Below are positions 45,556 to 55,760 of a stretch of DNA of 64,000 nucleotides, piece by piece. Positions within the stretch are counted from its first letter, which is position 1; the number at the start of each line of letters is the position of its first letter. This DNA comes from Anthostomella pinea. Lineage: Eukaryota; Ascomycota; Sordariomycetes; Xylariales; Xylariaceae. Made by a program: the position numbers and the translations under genes. Location of the stretch: NCBI GenBank assembly GCA_963556695.1, contig CAUWAG010000012.1, forward strand, positions 4,650,001 through 4,714,000. Direction: 5' to 3'. A model generated the notes under the pieces. It was not told where the DNA came from and made no database searches. It was given only the letters and a program-made list of their open reading frames with translations.

Positions 45556-46210
45556 ATGGCCTCGTTCATCATCGGAACATACCTCCTAACAACAGTCACC
45601 CCGACAGCGGGCTGCTCTTACGGGACGGTGGAGTACATGGTGCCTCTGCGCAGAGGCGCATGGCGGCCAGCGCTACAGGGAAAAGAAAAGCAGGAGAAAC
45701 AAGAAACCGAAGAGAAACAGGACATACAAGAACGGCAACGGGGACGACGAGAGCGACGCCGCACACGACCGCGAGAGGTTACATAGGAGCTCCAGCCTAC
45801 GCTGTACAGTCGTCTGGGAGAGAACCACGAGCCGCGGCCACGATCGCGATCAACAACCGATATGTACTTGTCGTTCCATGGTGGATGTTGGGTGAAGGGG
45901 CCTTGTTGAAGTATCCTGCTCGCGCATCCCATCGCGTGGCTGCAACACACAAATCACCTCGTGAGGCCCCTATTCTCCTGCAATCTGGGTTTGGGGGGTA
46001 AACGGGCCTGGACTACACCAGCCGGCATGCGCGAGGCATGACCAACATATTATGACCCCGAAGAGGCCAATGCGATCTTCGTGTCCCCGGACTGGACTGA
46101 CCTCAAAGATACCGTCAAATGGCTTGAGGAGTATACGCACGTTGCGGAGGGCGTCGCGGGGAGACAGACGGAACTATTTGTCTGCAGGGGCTACTTGAGT
46201 CCTGCTGCAT
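45556..46210 (+). pseudogene. Possible alpha/beta-hydrolase relic
   Basis: No intact frame. One plus-strand frame contains MYLSFHGGCWVKG around 45863-45901, the oxyanion-hole HGG block of hormone-sensitive-lipase-type esterases, then stops at TGA shortly after. Another stretch at about 46051-46150 (DPEEANAIFVSPDWTDLKDTVKWLEEY) looks protein-like, in a hydrolase-compatible way. The GxSxG nucleophile and the Asp/His are not visible. A frame from ATG 45556 of 76 codons precedes it. Weakly supported. Confidence 0.3.
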
Positions 46211-46892
46211 GCTACTGGAGGCTTTGATCAGGGGCTGGAGCTCGGCTGTGCAGTTGGAAGATGAGGGATGGGAAGAGAAGAAGAGAGGCATGAGTTGGGA
46301 TATGTTTGCTGTGGGCCTTGAAGAGTGAAGGGCAAACTGAACATCGGTGAACAGATTGCCCCCTACCCTCTGACTAATACCGTGTGAGCGTGATCTGTGA
46401 CTCGGCAACTAAGAGTGAGCCTTCGAGAACATCGTTGTATGGCTATATAGCTCTCCTGGGAAGAACCTTGTGCAATTTACAACTTCCTCATTCGGTCATC
46501 ACCGCTGTTCCGAATTCTGCTGATTCTAAGAATTTGCATTCTCGCCTGCGGCCTCCTGGTCTCAGCCCAGAAACAATCTCACTCCCTACTGAGCCGGGTT
46601 AGACTGTCTTTCCGCGGACCTCGCTTTTGCCTACATCTTACGTCGTCTTCTTGACTACCCCTTCTGACGCCAAAACTTCTACTTTCTTATTGAACCCCGT
46701 CTAAGCCCTCACGGGTTCAACAAGGTCAGCCCGCACTAGGTAAGGATTCACGGCTGATCTGTTCTCTCGGTACGTTGGCTTGTCACGTATTTCATGGTTT
46801 TTTGGAAGACACCGCATGAATTCCAACCTGACGGACACGCAGTGCCTGACGATGTTCGGATTCTCCATCACCGCATCGTCTGACCTTGCATC
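46211..46892. other. Intergenic, no gene seen
   Basis: Upstream region of the Gfd2-like gene. No supported feature. Confidence 0.4.
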
Positions 46893-48156
46893 ATGTCTAG
46901 CTCCGAAAGGTATGCCAACTTCCTTACTCTGCAATTCCTCTGAAAGATCACTAACATCTGCTCAAAGACGAAATGAGCTCCGGGGGCTGCAGGGCGCTGC
47001 CCGTCCTCCCCCACGATGGCATGCCCTCTTGCTCGGACGGAAAGGCGCATTCACGAGAGACCTGAGCGGACGAATCATGACAGACGCCCTTGGAAACGTC
47101 CGATTTCGCTACTCGCCGAGCGAGCAGAATTTCCCTATCGACTCCAGTTCTTTCGAGCATTGGCCTATTCACATTGGCATTGCCCCGCAACTACCTTTAC
47201 CCCGAATCGCCGTCGTCTTCTTCGCGCCGGTGGTGAATCATGCATGCTACGACAAGAGGGTTGTCACGGAGATAGCGTGGTCGATCTACGACACACACGA
47301 GAGGTGCTACGGCGCACGCATCAATCCCCGCCAGACTTTTCAGCGACGCTCGTCAGCTGGAGATCGGGGAGTTTCGGTCCGTATATTCACGAAGACGTTT
47401 CATAGGATTATCATCGAGACAGCCGATCACCACCCCGGCACTTGCGCGAATCTCCTCCAACATACGGCGCGACCGTATGACTTTGTGTTCGGAAAGTCAG
47501 GATTCACCAGACGCTCCGACATTAAACAAACTCTCGAGCAAGCTTTCGACATGGCGCGTAAATGGAACCTGAGCCCAGGGCAGATTGCATCTGGCGCGGT
47601 TCGGCATGTCGTCCACATTGGATGGGGCGATGAATTCCATCATGCAGCCATTCGATCCACGGACTGGTACTCTCAGTGTCTCTGTCTTGAACAGTGGGAT
47701 CTGGAAATGCACCATATTATACGAGACCGGTTTGACACCCAAAAGCCATCATTCGAGGAATGTCTAGAATCTTTGGGCCTGCCTACGAAGATCAACGGCT
47801 ACAGTATCGCCAGAAATGCCGGCAATCAGAGCGCCTTCGCCATCCACCTCCTTCTGGCCTTGTCTTTCCTCACCGCAGAACAGGTAGAGTGCCTCAAGGA
47901 TCAGCAGAACTTACCCTTGCTTGATGCCAAGCTGGGCAGTGAGGAGGTGCTCACGCATGCCAATGTGCCCATCGGCACACCGCGTACCAGCCAGCGTATT
48001 GCATACACCCATCAGCCACGACCAACCGTGAGCACGTACCGGCGTATCGATCACGACACCCCCTCTTCGGCTGCTACATATCACTTGGGACAAGTCCCGG
48101 ATCGTGTCCCTGACCGATACAATGCCGACATGTGCTTGCGGGACCAGAGGAGCTAA
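46893..48156 (+). CDS. Gfd2/YDR514C-like RNase H-fold protein (tentative)
   Basis: CDS is 46893-46909 joined to 46968-48156 (401 aa). The tiny first exon MSSSER is joined through a good intron (GTATGC, ACTAACATC, CAAAG). The middle and C-terminal halves resemble the Gfd2/YDR514C group of DEDD-type exonuclease-fold proteins. The block IIIETADHHPGTCANLL followed by YDFVFGKSGFTRRSDIKQTLE matches the usual insert. The last helix, YSIARNAGNQSAFAIHLLLAL, has the HNAGNDA-like signature, here RNAGNQSAF, with Arg and Gln/Ser in place of His and Asp. The N-terminal catalytic DTE is not seen. If the assignment is right, catalytic residues are degenerate. The C-terminal 80 residues are Pro/Arg-rich. Confidence 0.5.
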
Positions 48157-48948
48157 TATTAAAGACCAAGAAAGGGGACGGAGTATTGGAATGAGGCTAT
48201 GTTTGGTCTCGAGTCGTCGCAGGCATCAGCGCAGTATCCATGCGGCCACAGCTGGGGTTCTCTGCCAATGTCGAGCATAGTTTTCTGCTCTCGTTGTTCT
48301 ACCTCGGATCACGTCTGCGTTTGCGTAGGACAAAATCGACAGACCGATATGTGCCACGGTTCGGTATGACTGACGCAGCCGCTGCACGACGACTGGGAGA
48401 AGCAGGGCCAGATCGAGCCCCCCCGTCCACACTTGGGAGCGCCACATCCTGAAGGAGATAGCGAGAGACATGAAGCTTGAGGGATTTTGGCACGGCGGAG
48501 CCACCTCGCGTGGTTTTGACTTCCTCAACGTCCGCCTCGAGGACTCATGCAGAGCGCGGGCTTTCTTCACGACGTCGCCATCAACGGACTGCCCCAAAGA
48601 GACCTGACGAGTCGGGGATTCCAATACAGTGCAATGCGGTACAAGTCCGAATCGGAGCGGACGGAGCCTGCGTTTTAATCTGGAAGGGGTGGAGGTGCAA
48701 CGACGGTGTTCAAAATCCCATAAAAGTAGCAACACACTATCGTGAGAGGAAATCGGCCAGATTCGTCTCAGCTTCCTGAACGATACGAAGTTACACTTGT
48801 AAAGACTCAGAAATTGTATATTTAATTGATCTCGTCCGCCACGAGATCTGGGTTTTGCATCTCACCATCTTTTTTAGTGTTGCGCACGACCGCTCTTAAG
48901 TCCTAATTCCCGACGCCATCTGACATGGGGGTAGGCACACTCAGCCCG
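48157..48948. other. Intergenic with a possible broken reading frame
   Basis: Plus-strand frames on either side of a C7 run (48418-48424) read protein-like: PLHDDWEKQGQIEPP before it and HTWERHILKEIARDMKLEGF after it, ending at TGA 48605. They are in different phases and an upstream TGA closes the first. It may be a gene relic or chance. Confidence 0.25.
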
Positions 48949-48950
48949 TA

Positions 48951-50885
48951 ACATCTCACCCCCCCTGCGGACCACCCCCCCACGGACCACTCCACACCAC
49001 ACCACTCTCATTCAGATGAAGCCATCTACAACCACCACAGTTGCTAAATACACTAAGGTCGTGGTGTTCTAACCATAATACAGCTCCCAGAATCCGATTC
49101 CGACCCTAAATCTTCACCAGGGACCTCTTGTGGGACCTCTTCGCCTGCAGCGGAGTCCCTATAGACCCTCCTGTTCCTCAGCTCCATTTTGGCCTCCCTT
49201 ATGTTAGCCATTGTGACGAATCGTTCCCCTGGTGTTGGTTTGACTGCTTTTCGAGTGGTATTAGCCTTTTTAGCCACTTGAGTCTCAAGCAGCTCATATT
49301 TGGCCCGTAGATTTGTAATGGTAGCAGCCTGAACATCCATGGCCTTGCCAGCCTTTTGCACCAACAAGCGCTCAGAGGGCCCCCCAAAGGAAGGGTCCTT
49401 TCTTTCGAGCTTTCGAGCACTCTCCCGCAAAGCCCGGCTTCCAGAGGGTGTTGTGAGAATGGGTTTAGCTACTATCTTGAGAAAATCTGGTGTTGTGGCT
49501 CGCTCGGAAGCCTTACGGTCCCTCTGGCGTGCCCTGGCCACCCCCTTGTCCTCCAGAATCACATATTTCGACTTCAATGCCTCCGCTCTGTTGCGAGGAA
49601 CAATCCCAGTCTTTTTCCAGGCAATTCTGATGTTGAGGAGCGTCATTGTGTCCTTCCGGGTCTGCTTGTAACACTCCAAAACCTCCTCCTTAGATGGCCT
49701 GAGTCCCAGACGGCCGCTGGGCGTCTCCTGGAGTAAGGTCTTCAACCTCTTCTTCACCAAATTGAAGACTTCCACATCTAATACCTGGACTACATGGGAG
49801 CAGTGAGGTTCATAAAAGATCAACCATACTTTATTTCTCAAGCAGGTGGCTAGGAACTCATCATTCGTGTGGGAGTCGTGGCCATTACACACCAAAACCA
49901 CCCATGTGTTGCCGTGGACCTCCCGAATGTGAGGAATAAAGATATATTGAAGCCATTTTAACGCAATAGGATTCGAGGTCCATCTATTGGGCGACGTAAT
50001 AAACCTCCAGTCGGTGAATTTGTCCTCGTTTTGGTTGCTAAATCACTAGGCTTGTACGTTAACCCCTTTGAGAATCACCAGCGGCGGCAAGGTCTCACCA
50101 GATCCGCTCACACACTCTAGGGCAGTTATCTATTCACCCTTCTCGACCCTTTTCTTCATAGCCACGTTGCCAGAGGCCTCAGAGACCACCCAATGGGAGT
50201 CCCCAACCCCCTGGGCGATTCCCATTTCGTCGACGTTGTACCAGCGTGCTGGCATGAGGTTAACCACGTCAGGGGCGTCACACCGATCGAAAAAAATGTT
50301 GATATTTGCCACTGTAGCACCATTCACTCGGTTGTAATCGATAACACGAGACTTCATTATCTTGAATTCCGGGTTTCAAGACAGGAACTTGGATGCCCAA
50401 TTTTTCCTTAATTTTCGAGCATCCCTGGTGGCATGGAGCATCCGCTGGGCCATGAGACGGAACTTAGAGACCGCCGGAGAATGCCCTAGCCGTGCTTGCC
50501 CCAGGGCCCAGCTTGCCAGCTTATGTTCGAGATACGGTGAGAGAGCCTGTTGGAGAGCGCTGGTCTCATTCCGCGTTGGGATGCCAGAGATTCGTCGGTT
50601 GACGTACGAGCGACTGATTTGCCATTCGAGGGCTGACGAGCGGACTGGAGCTCCGCGTTGGATGGCCAAAATGGCGGCTTCAGCTTTTATTTGACAGTCG
50701 TAAAATAACATCATGAGATTCAGCAGTGGATAAGGATTCAAATAGTGTGCTTTGTGAAAAAAAAGATGCAAAAGTGATGGTGTAGATGGTGGATCACCAT
50801 AATCCTGGTGGTTGGTGAATTACGCGTTTGTGGGTCAGAACGCGCTGGTCCGCGGGGGGGTGGTCCGCAGGGGGGTGGGAGATGT
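48951..50885 (-). mobile_element. Dead Fot1/pogo-type DNA transposon with TIRs and TA duplication
   Basis: Terminal inverted repeats ACATCTCACCCCCCCTGCGG (left) and ACATCTCCCACCCCCCTGCG (right, minus strand) extend about 40 bp and are flanked by TA at 48949-48950 and 50886-50887, the target preference of Tc1/mariner/pogo. Inside, on the minus strand, one continuous phase from about 50771 to 49053 encodes a CENPB-HTH/DDE_1 transposase interrupted by nonsense codons (near 50375, 50130 and a TAG-TGA pair near 50050). The element is about 1.94 kb, normal for Fot1 relatives. Confidence 0.93.
49053..50771 (-). pseudogene. Fot1/pogo transposase, inactivated by nonsense codons
   Basis: All parts are in the same phase. 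Starting at 50771 come the N-terminal psq-like helix (EAAILAIQRGAPV) and the CENPB-type DNA-binding part (GIPTRNE, LSPYLEHKLASWAL). Then the DDE domain: first Asp in RWYNVDEMGIAQG, second-Asp block LVCNGHDSHTNDEF, third Asp in HVVQVLDVEVFNLVKKRL. In active relatives the second block reads DGH; here the catalytic Asp is Asn (GAC/GAT to AAT). At least four in-frame stops (TGA near 50375, one near 50130, TAG TGA near 50050) interrupt it, with no frameshift. Such point changes are what C-to-T mutation would give. The C-terminal tail is charged and coiled. Confidence 0.88.
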
Positions 50886-50886
50886 T

Positions 50887-51086
50887 ATAAGTTTCCGTAC
50901 GCGCATGTTGGAAGACTCCAGATCACCAGTAGGATAATGAGAAATACTAGGATAAGCATACAGGAATAAACAGCTCTAGTTTGATACGTCACTCGCAATG
51001 CTTATTCCATAGTGCTTATTTCGATTCGACTTTTTTTAGTTTTTTTTTACCGTTGTTTGCTGAACGGGTGGCGTAAGGAGACTTAT
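50887..51086. mobile_element. MITE copy D (same family as 12.5, 13.1 and 18.9 kb)
   Basis: Left end ATAAGTTTCCGTACGCG directly abuts the TA of the pogo element; right end CGTAAGGAGACTTAT. The interior shares CCAGATCAC and GAAATACTAGGATAA with copy A. About 200 bp, non-coding. Confidence 0.8.
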
Positions 51087-51259
51087 GGGGGCTCAGTGTA
51101 GCATAACATTGATTTAGAGCGTCTTGTTCTTTGTTGTCTGTATATTACCAGATCCGGCGTCGCACATTGTGGGATCAAAGGTTCAAGCTGGTAGCGAGGA
51201 AAAGTCGACCCATGGAAGAAATGAATGAATGTTAAATACCAGTATGTAAATCTGGTACC

Positions 51260-52755
51260 ATGAGTTATCTACCGCCAATACCGCCGAGATTTGGAACTCT
51301 AGCAAACCTCGAGGAGAGCGCCTTCAACGTGGTGAACTACTTCTTACAGGATGAAAGATTCGAGTACGTCCAGCTAGCTGGCACGCCAGGCGCGCAGGGT
51401 GGTGCGCTTCTCTATAACGAGAGGAATCTAGATGGCAGCTTTTTACGACAACTCATCGTCAAGTACTACAACTCGGAAGATGACACAAAAGCCGAACAAG
51501 AAGCGGAGCAAGAGGCGAATATACTCACCCAGCTGATCGGAGCTGAGCCCGTTGTGCAGCTTGTCGATAGTGGTGGCACACTTCTCGGAGACCGCTTAGG
51601 CTTGGTTCAAGAGTACATCGGCCATGGGACTCTCTCAGATGTCTTCCTCAGGTTCCTCAGACGTGGCCAACCAATACCGAACAGATTGCTCTGGAGCATC
51701 TTTTTATGCCGTTTGTAACCCTGCCTGTTGGTCGTGCATATATATAGCTAACTCTTCGTGTAACGTGGTGCGGGCATGTATCGCCATGGAATACCCCCCT
51801 GCGGAACCAGTAGGAACGCCTGCACATTCAAAAACAATCCCACCTCCCGGTACAGCGACAGCTAGCATCTTGCATCGAGATATAGACTTTGGCAACGTCA
51901 TGGTTAGCGGCATCGTCCCCGGCGAACGAGAGCATGCCCTTGGTCCTCTGATTAAGGTTCGATAACCTGTATTAATGGCTGGCCGAGAACAAGCTGACTG
52001 GCGTCAGTTGATTGATTTTGGAATGGCTATCGTGCACGGAGATGGTGAGGGGTAAGTCAAATAGCATCGCGTCGACTCAAGCTTGCCATTCCCAAGTCAC
52101 AGTAGCCCGAAGGCGCCAACACAGACTCATTTAATATCAGCTTGTTGCAGACCATGTGGCCATCACTAACTTGCTCTATGACATACGCCACGGAGGTAGA
52201 AGATGACAACATAGCGACGTCTGATATCGACGCTTCGTTGAAAAGCTCGACCAGTTCGACGGGTGGAAGAAGAGAGAACCTATTTGATGTTGCTACTGTT
52301 CGTTGAGTCCAAATCATCTGACATTGAAGAATATATTGCAGTCAGCTGATCTCAGGCCAGCTCATGATGAATTTGCAGCGGGCTCGTTCGACTTCGTCGG
52401 CACCCCTCGAACGGTGACCGTTACAACCAAAGGAGGTCCTGCCAACATCACTACTGAGGCAAACATTGCCATTGACAGGGCACCTATAACGAAATGACTG
52501 AGAGACTTGACTTATAGATGTTTGGCCTCAAATCCAACAGATGCTCCCTCGCTCGAGGAAGCGCTCGAGATCTGCCAGGATGCCGTCCTTAACAAGACAG
52601 AAAGAGACTTCACGGAGCTTCCTAACAAAGGTATTGACGAGACGGACGACAATGTACGAAGAATAGTCCAGGAGTTCATGTTGGATGGCGATTTTCAGAC
52701 TACTACCCGAGATCACACTGCCAACGAGCTTGCCGAACCTGGACTTGGGGCGTAG
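51260..52755 (+). pseudogene. Protein kinase-like gene with a broken exon structure
   Basis: Several plus-strand pieces fit one protein kinase. 51260-51708 encodes an N-lobe-like part (LRQLIVKYYN with the ATP-site Lys, QEANILTQLIG, GLVQEYIGHGTLSDVF). A second piece ending near 51957 has VRACIAMEYPPAEPV and the catalytic loop ILHRDIDFGNVMV. After a good intron (GTTCGA, GCTGAC, CGTCAG) LIDFGMAIVHGDGE gives the metal-binding DFG. The last piece, 52507-52755, has YRCLASNPTDAPSLEEALEICQ, the end of a kinase C-lobe. The junction between the first two pieces lacks an AG acceptor at the expected place (TAACG), and the middle of the C-lobe is not continuous. Either a pseudogene or a gene with unusual introns. 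In fungi such kinases are often lineage-specific. Confidence 0.55.
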
Positions 52756-53304
52756 TAGGGCTCCGATACGCACTAGAAGTGTAAAGACCCAGAGGTAGAT
52801 AGCGCTGAACTGGACGACTTCAAATCCGTGCATGTCACCTATCTTAGCAGAAGACAGTTGGCATCCTCGAGAACATGCTCCACCAAGATTAGGGCGTAGG
52901 CGGTCCACCCAGGGCTTCCGATTCGGAATGTGAAGTCATTGCGCACCAACCAAGCGCATGGCACGAGGATTCCACGCTTCGAGATGGGTCTATGCAAGTC
53001 AGTTGCAGAGCCTCGGGAGCTGCCAACCCAGGGGGTACAAGTTACAGATAGTCCATCGCAGCAGTCTTGTTGTAGTACGAAGCCCCCTATATAGGCAGTC
53101 AGGGGACGGAATAGGGGTATGGCGGAACTAGTTTACGATAACCAGACCTAGATTACAACTTGACCACACTTAACACCGTCTTGCCTACGCAGTCGTAATA
53201 TGGCACAAATATACGTCTCCATTGACAAGCACGAAGTGCGACCTTGAGCTTCTCTGTTCCAGTGACCGCCACATTAGACATTATCCCTTCTCGAATGAGC
53301 ACTA
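52756..53304. other. Convergent intergenic region
   Basis: 3' flanks of the kinase-like locus and the GH76 gene. No other feature seen. Confidence 0.45.
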
Positions 53305-54420
53305 CTAAAGCGCAGCCAACAGGAGATTCACAGCTGATTCCTGCCTGCCAATCGACGCATTATCGAACGGCCCCTGCCACCGAAGACCGTAGAAGTCCGA
53401 CCCATTGCGGGCATTGGTATACGCCGCAAGCGCATTATTCTGGATGTAGCTCTTGTAAGGATGTTCCTCAATGACAGCATCGAGCTGTGCAAGGCCCCGC
53501 ATGAACGCCCCCTTGAAGGCCGTAGTGTTTGGATCGCAGTCTGGGGCCGTGCCACACGGCTCCGTGAGGATCCCACCGGGGGACAAGATGGCGCTGTAGA
53601 CTGTGGCATCGGCTATCTGCTGTGCAGTCTCCAAGAGCGATGTATTGCTCGTGGCTTTGTACAATTGCGTCAAGCCGGCGATTAGGACGCCTTGATTGTA
53701 CGTCCACGTTGTGGCGTTGTTATTGACACAGGCAGTATTGTCCGTCAAGCCATCATTGACGAGATTCTCACTGTTGATCATACCACTGGCCTTGAACCAC
53801 TCCCACCCCAGCAGGCTCTTGTTGAGGTAGTACTCCTCGCCAGGGATGAGGTTGTGCAGTGTAGCCGTCAGCTCCAAGTACAGCTCGTTGCTGATCGCGT
53901 TGTGGTAAGTCCCATTGGGGATGTTCCAGATGAGACCGCCGCCACACGTCGTCTTGTTCCAGTACTGGAACATGTATGCCTCGTCCTCCTTGGCAACGTC
54001 AAGGAACTCGACGTCGCGCGTGAGCTCGTACAGCGTTGTCAGGGCCAGAGCCCACCAGCCCGTGTCGTCGGTGCTGTCGGCGCGGAAATCCCCACCGCCT
54101 TCTGGCCACCATTCTAGTGGGGCCCGCTGGATGTTGAACGTGTTGTAAGCCACCGGAAGGTATTCGTCGGAGCCCGTCTTGAGCATGTAGTCCGCGACGG
54201 CTCGCAAGGCGACGCCGCTCTCCCACCATGGGTCGTTGTCCCAGATACCCGTCGTCTCGTTGTAGAGGGCCATCATAGCATCAACCGCCGCATGTGTCGC
54301 GTTTACGCCGGGGACGCTGCTGGGTGCCTCTCCTGCCACGGCTGTAATAGAAGCCCAGACGCAATATACTGCTAGTTGCAGTCGTGTCGAGCCCATGGCT
54401 CGGGGAACAACAAAGCGCAT
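53305..54420 (-). CDS. Secreted GH76 alpha-1,6-mannanase-like enzyme
   Basis: Glycoside hydrolase family 76; members hydrolyse, or in DFG5/DCW1 relatives transglycosylate, alpha-1,6-mannan, in fungal cell wall turnover. Intronless frame of 371 aa from ATG 54420; the ATG at 54396 (MGSTRLQLAVYCVWASITAVAGEA) also gives a clean signal peptide and may be the better start. The paired catalytic aspartates are in RADSTDDTGWWAL (D118, D119). Other family blocks: YNTFNIQRAPLEWWPEGGG, NELYLELTATLHN and TTWTYNQGVLIAGL. Many NxT/NxS sites are present. No C-terminal GPI-anchor signal is visible, so it is likely free and secreted rather than wall-anchored like DFG5. Confidence 0.9.
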   Translation of the reverse strand: MRFVVPRAMGSTRLQLAVYCVWASITAVAGEAPSSVPGVNATHAAVDAMMALYNETTGIWDNDPWWESGVALRAVADYMLKTGSDEYLPVAYNTFNIQRAPLEWWPEGGGDFRADSTDDTGWWALALTTLYELTRDVEFLDVAKEDEAYMFQYWNKTTCGGGLIWNIPNGTYHNAISNELYLELTATLHNLIPGEEYYLNKSLLGWEWFKASGMINSENLVNDGLTDNTACVNNNATTWTYNQGVLIAGLTQLYKATSNTSLLETAQQIADATVYSAILSPGGILTEPCGTAPDCDPNTTAFKGAFMRGLAQLDAVIEEHPYKSYIQNNALAAYTNARNGSDFYGLRWQGPFDNASIGRQESAVNLLLAAL

Positions 54421-55760
54421 TGTTTCATACACGGTGAGCGACTCGCTGAGCGTCCCAGAAATCGCAAACGGAAAACGAAAGACCTGATGTAGAGGTAACA
54501 AACCAACACCCCAGAGATTATCTTATATATAGGAATAATACGCCGTCATCGTCGGATGTCCGGGAAATGAGCTAAGACATGCCAACGATAAGCTCGGCCC
54601 TTCTCAGAAGTGAGATAGAGGTCGCCCTATTCCGCCTCTGCCCCTGAATTCGTGCAGGTGGCCGCGGGCGGAGTGGTTCAGTCGACAATATCAGGAACCT
54701 GAAATCGAAGTCCAATCAGTCACGGCATCTTGCCCGCCCAGAAACGGGATCATGCTGGATGGGCATATGCAGGTGCTGTGTGTCGACCATCAGGGGTGGT
54801 TGATTGGCCAGGCCGTTTCATCTTGACATGTGCGCTTACGCCCGAACATACGACGGTCCTTGAAATGGTCGGGTGAGCCAGATGTATACATACCTAGGTA
54901 GGTGGTTAAGGTTAGACTATTTATGTGGCTGAGATATAGGTCACGGCTCGTAGCATCAGTTACGGAGTAGAACGCATCTCTTTGCATGCATGGGTGTGAA
55001 GGGCCTAACTCTGTAGGCAACGTGCCTGAAGAACCACGACATTACATGTGTGATGCTCGGTCAGGGGCCGTCACTCTGCACCCATCATTCCAGTCTATCC
55101 TCTCATGTGCGAGGTATATAACCATTATTGCGTACACAACATTCAGGCTCACTTCCCCTCCTGGGTTTGTCACATGAGAAAGGGAAAAGCAGGGAGCGGA
55201 TGCCTCCGCCTCGTAACGAAACCTGTCGTGACCAGACCAGTGATTTGTAAAGGCTCCTCTGGCGGGCTACAGCACCCAAAGGTGATACGGATGGAGCTGA
55301 GCATAGTAAGAAGGGATCTGGATCGCAAGATAGCTATATGTGATACACCCATAGTTACCAGTCACTCCATTGGACGCGCTTCCGACCTTCAAGCCGAGCA
55401 CCGAGCAACGAGCACGCAGAGGACATTGGTGAAATCGAAAGTTGCCATGCCGAACCTGTCAGAGACCGACCGCCTGGCTATGCAACGCAAGCTTTATGCC
55501 CGTTATAAGCGAAGACAAAACTCCCACACCCCTTCTGGTCTTGATGATTTGTGTCACTGATGAACAAGCCTTGGCATCTGTACCCAACAATCACTAGCCC
55601 TTGCCCACAACCTCGGGGCGAGCATTTCTTCGTAAAACCGTGAGCCGTAATCTACAAACTTTTACAATGCCCGTATTATCGCCTATGCCGGCTTTGTACA
55701 ATCCATCTCGCTGTCTAAGTCCCAAACGCCGCGCTGTTGACGTGCAAAGGCCCAACTCCC
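54421..55760. other. Intergenic, no gene seen
   Basis: About 1.3 kb between the GH76 promoter and the SWI1 3' end. The longest frame (55105-55560, plus) has no recognisable domain and is not called. Confidence 0.45.

Noticed and set aside
48226..48735. 169-codon minus-strand frame
   Set aside because: No domain, and the plus strand reads more protein-like; neither is convincing.
55105..55560. 151-codon plus-strand frame upstream of the SWI1 3' end
   Set aside because: Composition and lack of any motif suggest chance; no splice pattern or promoter seen.
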